This document shows positions 54,841 through 64,000 of a DNA stretch of 64,000 bases, piece by piece (position 1 is the stretch's first letter; every line of letters starts with the position of its first letter). The DNA is taken from the NCBI RefSeq assembly GCF_000764305.2, contig NW_025940959.1, positions 124,001 through 188,000 on the forward strand. The letters run 5' to 3'. A program made the translations under genes and the position numbers. The notes below the pieces were generated by a model that was not told the DNA's origin, made no database searches, and saw nothing but the letters and a program-made list of their open reading frames with translations. This DNA comes from Hyalella azteca (taxonomy: Eukaryota; Arthropoda; Malacostraca; Amphipoda; Hyalellidae).

Positions 54841-57825
54841 ACAGGTAATAAGGAATATTTGGGCCTAGCATCTGCGCCATACCAAACTTGATTAACCTCT
54901 TCTATCTTAGAGCAGGAACGTTGTCGTGATGGTAGTTTTTATATCATAGTTTATAGGTGGCCTAAAAACATGAAATTGAAAAAGCAGTGACAATTCGGCT
55001 GGAAATTTGAGGGCATTTTGGCAAACAACGTGATATATACGGTCTGAATAAAGCCAAGGTAATCCCGACTCAACTTAATAAGCCACAGCAAAATAAAATC
55101 AAAGTACTGACAATAAACAATTAGAATTAAATACGAGAAATAACTTTTCATCCAGGTCAAATACCACAAAAGACAGGTAAAGTGACTGGTGTTGCTATAT
55201 TGATAAGAAAGACACTAATGCTGGTCAGTCTATCGACTACGGGCCCGGGGGGTCGTCGCGCCCCTAGCGTTGCAGGGCGCCGTCGTGAAAATACCACAGA
55301 AATTTCAACAATTGTCGAAACATCAGAAAATAAACTTCCAAAAAAATTTTATTGAAATTCATTTGTCAGTAGTTATATTACACAAAATGTCATTCACCAA
55401 TGTTAAGAAAGATCGCTTTAAGGCGGGATATCGAAGTGTGAAGAGAATTATTAAGACCCCTGAGAATTTCAGCGTCAGCCAGCCCCGCAACGCCCCGTCC
55501 GGGTGTCTATCACCTCCCTTTCATTAACTCGTCAATCCCTCAGGATTGTTAAGTTGGAAGAATCTTCCCGCATTTGCAAACTACATACATATGTTCAAGA
55601 TTGGCTTGCATTATCTATAAAATTCCATACTTAAACCAACCTAACAGCAATTGTACTAAGCAAGCCGAATTTAACATGAAATATCATTTGATGATAACTT
55701 TGAGACACAAACGGAGTAAAAAAAAAATGATTATCATAGGACTGTAACCAATTAGATGGCAAAAAATAAAGGCCACTTGGTGCCACAATCACGCAATTCA
55801 CACAATCTTATAGACAGGTTAGAGACACAATCTGTATTCAGAGCAGGGACCAGTTTACTGGCAGCTAACGTTCCCATAATATTCAGCCCAGACCCAATTA
55901 CTACGATAACACATATAAATACACTTTATTTCCAGTCCTTAACACGATAATAATTAAGATCGTACCATTTACCATGGTCAAGCAAATTGTATTATTCGTT
56001 GAATCGTTATTGTTGCAATCATATTGCCAAGGACCAGTTGAAAGCATCGTTGCCATCGATCAAATTACAACTTAAGCACTGCTATAAATCTAGTTACAGC
56101 ATTACAATCGAAGTGTTGCTAATGGCCAATGATGTACCTTAGAAGATACTCAACAAATACACAAATAATTGCAAAACTAAATCGTACTCTCATTTCAGCA
56201 TCAAGAATCGACAAACCTTGAACTCAGGAAACAATCAAGCATCAAGAATCAATTAACTTTTAACTAAGATCTCATTTATTTTCAAAAGGGATCTTAAATG
56301 GAAAATATTTCAAACTAATCTCCAGAGCTCAGATTTTGTGATAAAAAAAAAGTTGCATCAAAAGATATGATAAAAAATTTACATCATATCAGAAACTTAA
56401 GCTTCATCGGTAAAGATCTGAGAAAGAATAGGCATCGCCAGCCATTATATAATTATAGAACCAACGACCAAATATATCTGTTTTTATATCTAGATTAAAA
56501 TAGAGCAATATGATAGCACACGGTGCTGCAGAATTAGATTAAATAGAGCAACATGATAGCACATGGTGCTGTTGAATTAGTGTAAAATAGACCGACATGC
56601 AACCTCAACGTGTAGATCATCTACAGCGACAGCAGATCGCGTCGTGGTTCACAAGTTTTCACACGTCAAGAGTATTAAAAATTCACTAGAACACATGGCG
56701 TGTATTGCATAAATAAATACTTAAACAAGGGTCAACGCGGCTTCTACAACGAGGCAAATCCAGTAATCGTTTGGTAAGAAAACGGCATTTGTATTGGAGA
56801 TTTGCCAAAAAAGTTGTAATAACATTTTGACCCAACTGCAACAAGAAAACGCAGCCTCACGTAGAGTAACGCCACATACACTACTTTAAAATCTAGCATG
56901 CTTGCAGTTACCTCTATCACTCATCGGAAGGGAGATAGAAGGCACAAGTTGCTCACTTAGCAACCTCGCACCAATCACTAAAGTTTATTTCTTCCCCATT
57001 GCCGCCAGTGAGATAAGTTGATAACTTACTGGGCCTCCACTCCAAACGCAAGGCTAGTCTCTCACTCAAGTCAGCAGCAGGAGAGAGCGCAGATTCAGAG
57101 TGAGCGCATGGACAGTTACAAAATTTCTAATTGAGGAAGTCAATCACTCGCACAAAAATGAATGCTAACAAGATAGAAAAGCAAACCATGTTTAAAGTGA
57201 AAACTTGCAAGCAATATGATTAGAGCATAAAATATTAACAGAAATTAGGAAAGAGTAAGTAAAAAATTCCACACCAGACATTACCATTAGAATGAACACG
57301 AGGTTAAGAGCATACACGTCAAGTCAGGCATATTTGGACAAGCCCCACGCACGGCATGTGTAGAACATATGAACTTAAATAACTCAATATTAACGCTAAT
57401 ATTTTTACGGATTATGAGGATTTTCATTATTCCAATAAAATAATTAACAACCCCCGAGATAAATAACAACCGCACTAGAGAGCAGAATTATATTCCATTT
57501 TAACATCGAGCGGTCTTTGCCATTATTAATGCTTAAATTACTACTCTTATAAACTACATGAGTTATTGATACAGTCTTATTAAATTGACATATAACTATT
57601 TTAATATCGCTGAAATCCCGAAACGGCACAAGGCTGTCATCAATGATGGTGTTCAACCATTGGTGATCCAACCTGACAACCACTCAATGGACGAACTGTA
57701 TATGATAAATTTGAGAACGCGGCACTCTAGTAACAACCATTACTTAACCCTGGGGCTAGCAAGCGTCCCAGTTTGCACAAGCACAACACCGATACGATAA
57801 TACACAGAGAAGCTACAAGCAAAAA
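54841..57825. other. Intergenic stretch, no gene supported
   Basis: Contains a GC-rich patch (55240-55285) and a 46-codon frame at 55388-55527 without recognisable features. Bases 56500-56600 hold a short duplication (AGATTAAAATAGAGCAATATGA / AGATTAAATAGAGCAACATGA). Confidence 0.4.
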
Positions 57826-58040
57826 CTTGCCAGGAGCTACTAGTGGCAAGTTACCAGCAATAAAGCTTGTAGCTACTAGCACAACATGGATACTATTATG
57901 TACATCAGGAGCTATTAGCACAACACGTAAACTATAATGTACAGAAGAGCTACCAGCGACAAGATAATAGTAATAACGCCGATAGCTACTAGCACAACAT
58001 CGATATTATTATGTACAGCAGGAGCTGCTAGCGGCCATGA
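57826..58040. repeat. Degenerate tandem repeat of AGCTACTAGCACAACAT
   Basis: AGCTACTAGCACAACAT, TATTATGTACA and AGGAGCTATTAGC recur about every 55-60 bp, four times. Possibly within the 3' region of the kinase gene. Confidence 0.7.
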
Positions 58041-59344
58041 AGCAGGTAATCTAGTGAAGTTTACACATACAGGCTCTTTCAAGTCTGCAGTAAAATAATT
58101 GACTATAAAAAAGTGTACATTTCGAAGAGGTCTACCTGAAAATGACCAGACAAGTAATTTTCTGTGAGAGTGGAAAAATATTTGCTGTGATGTTGGATTC
58201 AAATGAGAAACATTTAAAATTCCTTGCAACGGTGCGGAATAAGAAGCCAATTATTACGTCAAGTTAAAAATATTTCGTCCATTAGTCATAGTTAAATTAT
58301 GAGGATCGTTTCAAAACCAGCAGGCACACAGTCTCAGGTGGATGTTATGAAGGATGGGATCTTTTTTAGAAATTTTTCAATCAAGAGGATAAGGCAGGGA
58401 ATCGCAAAAACAACGTAGAAAGTTCAATTAGAGTGGAAAGTAGAAAGGATAGTGCTTAGCAAAAATTGGGATCGAGTGACTGCAGACCAGGTTGCTTCAA
58501 ATCGCACCATGTTTTATAAATGAAGCCCAATTGAATTTAAATTATTAATAACAGTGCAGGAGTAGAGAGTAAATAATAAGTGGAAGGAAGAGACTACTAA
58601 GAGACCAAATCGAATACACTTTGTTTACTTATTGACAGGCATGTGGACAGACATCGATTGCTATGAAGAAGACCTTACGTGACAATGGCTATAATAGACA
58701 GGTACGTTAAATAAACTAAGCCTGAAGCCAAGAACTGGGATGCATTGTTTGTATTGCAACAACAGAAGCATAATGAGGTAGTAAATAAAGGACGTTTAGG
58801 TTGTAACAGAGGCACGCAGCTATCGTAACAGAATGACACAGAAGCAGCAAAAGAAAGACTCAATGGCGACAACATGAGGCACAATAAGCAGGCGTTGAGA
58901 GCAGCGTGGTGACGGCGGCCAGCGATGGATGATGGCTTGCACCACAGGCAGATGGAGGTGCGGCAATTGTAGACTATGGAGCTCTATCGTCAAGATGAAG
59001 TGTCGGTCAGCCACGAGTACTGGTAGTCCTGTGTGATAAATTGTCACTAGTATACGTATACTATACTACACGGGTACACAACATTATTCAGCATTTACTT
59101 CACTTAATATAGAACATCATTAATCACAACAAATCAACCGTATTTTGGGCAGTTGTGGGTGAAATAAAATGGCGAGTTTACACTGGAGAAAAAAAGGTTT
59201 GTTTTCATTAAGAGAGGAAGGAATGAAATAAGTAATGATTAAAGTTCATGTTGAAACGACACAAGTAGCTCTCAAAAAACAGTTAAAGGAGGTCCCTATA
59301 CCCAAGACGTTTCGTCTCGTGTATACATTGCCTCAGTAAAATGA
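58041..59344. other. 3' flank of the kinase gene
   Basis: No further kinase exon could be fixed. No - strand AATAAA is found soon after the candidate stop at 59345, which leaves open that the transcript splices onward. Confidence 0.4.
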
Positions 59345-62300
59345 TCAATAAATGTCAGGACATACAGGGAAGTAGCGGCGGAAACCCTTATCCTTGGGTT
59401 CCTTGAAGGCCTTGTCGCGGTACTGAGAGAAGTCCTCAACAGGGGGCAGGCTGGGGGGCTTCAACTTGCGCTCTGCCACCGCGTTCCACTTCACACACTG
59501 TCAGAGCACCAGACATTTTACTCATAGATAAATCAATTGATGGTTATTAATGAATGTTTCAGGCATTGCCAGAGGGCTTATAAAATGAACAATCCAGCCA
59601 CTGCCAGAGGTGCATAAGCCTGCGGGCACCACAACATGAGGGAGCAACAGGCTTAGTCATATCATCCCAGCAGGGGAATTAAAGAGTTAAAACTTGTCAA
59701 ATTCAAAAAAATTTTTACAACTATCTAATAGTACCGAGTGCAGGTAAACTTGCAAATATGCCGCTTAATATATGAACGGTGGAGATACTGTAATCTCAGT
59801 TTATCAAATTTATTGATAAGCTTTAATCTCGACATCAAATTTATTGCAAGAGAAATAGAAGAAAAAAAGCGACAATCTCGTAAACCAACAAAATCACAGG
59901 AACTTTAACAATGAAAGAAGTGGATATTTTCAAATAAAAGTAGTAAGATTATAAAAGGCAGTGAAGACAAGCAAAGCAGTGAAGGCAAGAGCTGCTGTAG
60001 CACCTTGAAGAACTTGTGGGTCTTGATGTCCTGAATGCCGCCCGTGTTGTTCTTATGGACGGCTCCCAGTCGCTGCTTGGGGCTCTTCTGTAGCAAGCCC
60101 TGCAGCAGAGACTTGCAGGGCTTGCCGAACAGACGCGAGTTGTACTGCGGCTCTCGCTCCAGCACGGCTCTGCACGAGAAAAACACTCAATGCATACTGA
60201 TGATGCACTAAATCTTCATGGGTATTTAACATAATACTTAAAGGGTATGCTATATAATTATCGATACATAATAAAGCAGAATAGAGAGGTCAAAAAACTA
60301 AGGTAAAAAAATTTGAAGAACAGCCCACTTGTTGTACACTTCAGCTCATCACCCCAGCAGCGCTCATCATTATCCTTGCGTCTGATTCACATACAACGGT
60401 GGATAAAATGCAGGTCTGAGCTTTAGATTTCTCATCTAGGCAAATAATTTAAAGTTTAACATATCATCCTGAACCCAGAATTTAAAATAAATAAAATGTC
60501 AGAGAAATTCACCAGAATTTAATTGGAAACGTTTCGGAGATCAGCACCATCATCAGCTCAAAATGTCAATATATTTCATCTAATCAACAGTAAGGCCAAA
60601 ATGAACACAGAGATTAAAATTAACAGAGTTTACAAGACAAATTTTTCGTTTAAAAATGTGAACAAATTCTAAACTCTTTAAAATTTCAAGTCTTCAGAAA
60701 ACAACGAAACATCTATCATGTACATAGTTTATAAGTGAACTAGCAATTAAACACAACGTAGCATATAAAAATATTGTAGCAGATCTGCTAGCTAGTAGCA
60801 ATGACTGATATACATAAAGGCATTCTTAGGCATGAACCATGAGCTATGATACAAGGAGTTTTGGCTGGTTGCTATATGTGTACTGTAATATAAATTAAAT
60901 TTTAAACTTAGCGACATTAGCTACTATTATGAAATGACTGCACAGCACGTTACTATTATATACCAATATTTTATTGTGAAAGTTTACCTCTACTGTATCA
61001 CTGAAAATTGAACTGAACTATTGAACTTAACAGCTCTATTTATGCTCCCGTCATTGCTTAATGTATATTCATACTGATGCGTAAATATGAAGAAAGCACA
61101 TTTACATGTATTCAATTATTGAACTAAAAGCCATACTTCCTGAGCTTTTCGTCCGACATGTCAAGGCTCCAAGGAGGAGACCCAGCCACCATCTCATAGC
61201 CCAGCACACCAAGGCTCCAGAAGTCAGCCATCTGAAAATTGGAAGCCTTGAATAGAGAGTATCACTAAATGGTAGGTACTAAAGCTTTACCAATGGTACT
61301 CAAGAACATGTTGGTAGTAAGGTAAAAATTATTGAAGACTAAGAAAGCAAAATTCTATAGCAAAATAAAGTAGGGTGGCACAATATTGAAGTGCAAGACA
61401 ACGTAGCACTAGGTAATTTAGTACCGTACAGCCCTGTAGCATTGAATTGAAGACAGAGTTATTTCGGCGACATGCAGGATCTCGCCCTATTGGGCGGGTA
61501 GTGCTGCAGGATCTCAGGAGCTACGTGGGATCTCACTCTGTTAAGAGGGTGGCGATGAAGGATCTTACCCTGTCATGTGGGTGGTGCTGCAGGATCTTAC
61601 CCTGTCATGTGGGTGGAGCTGCAGGATCTTACCCTGTCATGCGGGTGGTGCTGTAGGATCTTACCCTGTCATGTGGGTGGTGCTGCAGGATCTCACCCTG
61701 TCATGTGGGTGGTGCTGCAGGATCTTACCCTGTCATGTGGGTGGAGCTGCAGGATCTTACCCTGTCATGTGGGTGGTGCTGCAGGATCTTACCCTGTCAT
61801 GAGGGTGGTGCTGCAGGATCTCAGGAGCTATGTAAGGCTCGGTGCCCACATGGGACTCATTGGGTGCCCCGGTCACCAGCTTGCTAAGGCCAAAGTCTAT
61901 GAGGACAACGTGGCCCTGCTTGTCAAGCAGCACATTCTCTGGCTTGATGTCGCGGTGGATGATCTCACGCTGTCCGTACAGAATGTGAATTAATATCCAG
62001 AATTGTTACCAGCTTATTGTTCATTTCAATTTCAGAATTGTTCAATTCAATTTCAGGCAACAATTCAATTGTTCAGAATTGTTACCAGCTAAATGTTCAT
62101 TACAAAATACATTTTAATGATTGGAATTGTAGCAAGAAGAAAGGGTATTCAGCAAAATAAATTTTTACCAGCTCAATGCTCAAGTTAAGACAAAGTTGAC
62201 AGGACTTAAAAAACAGAGCATATTCTGCAAAAGGAATATTTACATTTTTGAGTTATAATTTATATATAACTTCAACTGAATGCAAATTAGTGAGTGGTTA

Positions 62301-64000
62301 ATGCTTTGGAATGTTTGAGGCTGATCATGATAGTAGTGCAGTATCCATTGCATATCTTGCAAAATGTTGTAATTTTATATCTAACAAGGTTTGTGAGGCA
62401 AAGAAAATTAAAATACAAGATTGAGAGTAATGAGTCTACATATTCGAATTCATAAACAAGGATGAGTATAATATAAGATGGTAGATGAATCTTCTCCAAG
62501 TTCAACTCACAATGTGTAGGTAGTCAACAGCCAGAACAAGCTCAGCCAGGTAAATTCTCATGTGGTTCTCGAGAAGAACATTTTTGCCAATAAACTGTTG
62601 CAGCAACTGTCCCCCTCCATTGTAGTCTGGAAAATAAACAATGAAAGACGCTATTTATAAGAAGAACTTGGCCATTAGCAGCGCAAACTTTACTCCACAA
62701 CTGTGCAAATAAGCAATCATGATAAGAAGTCTTTCACAGTAGAATAACAAATAAGTTCAGGGATAATTTTTACAATTGAGAAAAGATTTTCACCACCATA
62801 CACAGAAATAATTATCACATTTTAGTAGTCAAATGAGAACAGAGAAAAAATATGAAAGTTAGATTAAAACAATTTTTAAGTTTGAACATAGCTCAAGTTT
62901 CCAAAAATGTTAAATCAGAAATCACGCAGGATTTGAACAAGGTTTTCACTAATCTCAATGTTTAATTTCAGAATTATGATAACCAAAAATGGCATTATTT
63001 TTAGTCCAGCGACAATAAAATTGAAATTATTCAAGGGTTTATTTAGCACCACATATAAATGCAAATACCTATTTTATTGAATTCCTAAGATTTTAAATTT
63101 AAAATACAGGTACTGATGGAGCCACACACAAGAAATATGCAAACACATATTCTGCTCAAAAGTTGGATTATAACATGCCAATTAAAATTCTTACTTTCCA
63201 CAGTAATCCAAGTTCCAGCTGGAAGTTAATACAAAATATAAACAATTTGCCAGAATGGAGTAGAATTGAATTAGAATTATTTTTGGATAGAACAGTGAAC
63301 AATGTAGACAGGCTCACCCATAACAAGGAATAGATGCTCCACAGACTGAAAGGCATAGAAGAGGGTTGAGAGAAAGGGTCCAGCACGAACTCTTTGTAAA
63401 GCCTCCTTTTCACTCCTGAAGTGGATGGTAAGATACTCATCATCCAACACCTTGCACTTGTAGATCATCTTCAGTGCATAGATGGCACCCTCGTCTTTGC
63501 CAGTTTTTTTCCGTACTAGAAATACATCTCCAAAAGCTGAAACAAAACTACCATTAATTACAAGCAGGAAATTGTTATCAAACACCCAAGCAAATGTGAT
63601 ATTTTAAATCTTAAAAGGACACAAGCCGCTTACCATTTAATCAGAACATTTATTTAATTTAGGTATAAAAATTTAAATCGCATCGAATGAGACATTAATA
63701 TCAAATCTTCAGTATGGATACCCATAAGATTTTAAAAACATTCACCTCCTTTTCCAACTTTCTTGAGGTAGCTGAAGTCAGCAACAGAGATATCTCCTTC
63801 AGGCAACTGTGGATGCTCTTCCATTTTAATTTTATTCTTGGCACCAGTTCCAATTTTGTCAGTACATTCTGGCAAAACAGGGGCTGAATCCTCAACTGAT
63901 TGAATGTCTTCACTTTCTTGAGGTTGAATTGCATTAAGGGAAAGAGTGTCAATTGATACACAAGCTGCATCAAGCTCAAGCCCTTCATCTACTGATGATG
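59345..64000 (-). CDS. AGC-family Ser/Thr protein kinase, partial
   Basis: Exons in coding order are 64000(<)-63746, 63536-63318, 62626-62511, 61969-61793, 61231-61137, 60169-60004 and 59497-59345. All are GT-AG and in phase. An acidic N-terminal segment leads into [19 protein letters not shown] (Gly loop), ALK (catalytic Lys), [24 protein letters not shown] and ADFWSLGV, so all catalytic motifs are intact. It ends with an AGC C-tail ([20 protein letters not shown] then [11 protein letters not shown]). The insertion-free lobe order and [14 protein letters not shown] resemble the N-terminal kinase domains of the MSK/RSK/S6K group, which act in nuclear or growth signalling; the exact subfamily is not certain. 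The usual activation-loop Thr position is Ser (ESHVGT). The last exon either stops at 59345 or splices at GTATGT (59359-59354 region), since a strong donor sits just before the stop. The start codon lies beyond the window. Confidence 0.88.
61470..61820. repeat. 32-bp minisatellite copying a kinase exon end and donor
   Basis: Eight regular 32-bp units start (GATCTTACCC) at 61561, 61593, 61625, 61657, 61689, 61721, 61753 and 61785, with degenerate units to 61470. On the - strand each reads CAGCACCACCCACATGACAG followed by G|GTAAGATCC (one unit GTGAGATCC). The unit nearest the exon is the true end of exon 61969-61793. A further partial exon copy (GTAGCTCCTGAGATCCTGCA, near 61520) is present at the far side. 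Confidence 0.95.
62627..63317. other. Kinase intron, no other feature
   Basis: Ordinary AT-rich intron sequence; nothing further seen. Confidence 0.5.

Noticed and set aside
55388..55527. 46-codon frame starting MSFTNVKKDRFKAGYR
   Set aside because: Basic but without homology that I can recognise and without splice context.
61447..61993. + strand frames of 69 to 138 codons
   Set aside because: Antisense of the kinase exon and its 32-bp array.

Overview
This window is nuclear DNA from an arthropod. The evidence is split genes with GT-AG introns, tRNA-derived SINEs, TIR elements, a very heavy load of minisatellites, and a degenerate array of CCTAA/CCCAA units (the TTAGG-type arthropod telomere motif) inside an intron. 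A malacostracan crustacean such as an amphipod is my guess for the lineage, but nothing in the sequence proves it. The sequence is a draft assembly. Single N bases occur at 3840, 13383 and 25570, and two complete 38-bp Nextera mate-pair junction adapters remain at 3841-3878 and 13394-13431.

Four protein-coding genes could be rebuilt exon by exon, with reading phase matching across every junction. (1) + strand, 16691-32192: an unrecognised protein of about 284 aa with about seven membrane spans, in seven coding exons with a first intron of 11 kb. (2) + strand, 40090-48652: a COMMD5 homologue in five exons, 426 aa, with about 205 residues of low-complexity tail beyond the COMM domain. (3) - strand, 54170-51234: a KIAA1143/DUF4604 homologue in four exons, one of which exists in two tandem copies. 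(4) - strand, from beyond 64000 to about 59345: the catalytic domain and C-tail of an AGC-family Ser/Thr kinase, truncated at its N terminus by the window edge. Genes 2 and 3 converge. Genes 3 and 4 lie on the same strand. I see no functional link among the four.

The first 16.6 kb has no gene I can support. It holds minisatellites, copies of dispersed families, an interrupted segmental duplication (12.0-14.6 kb) and a candidate double X-box (RFX) site near 9.43 kb. The introns and intergenic gaps further right hold a family of elements with TIR CCCTAACAAAATT (four copies), two Tc1/mariner-like non-autonomous elements flanked by TA inside COMMD5 intron 1, smaller MITE-like elements, at least four SINE copies, and a 15-bp satellite present at both 33.3 and 42.2 kb.

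The most unusual feature is that tandem arrays repeatedly lie flush against splice sites or include them. This happens at seven of the roughly 39 splice sites read here. At two of them (kinase exon ending at 61793, membrane-protein exon ending at 28659) the repeat unit itself carries the exon end plus its GT donor, so each array holds several copies of a donor site. At the KIAA1143 exon 3 donor, the first unit of a 22-bp array supplies the GTGAAC donor, and about 20 donor-like copies follow.
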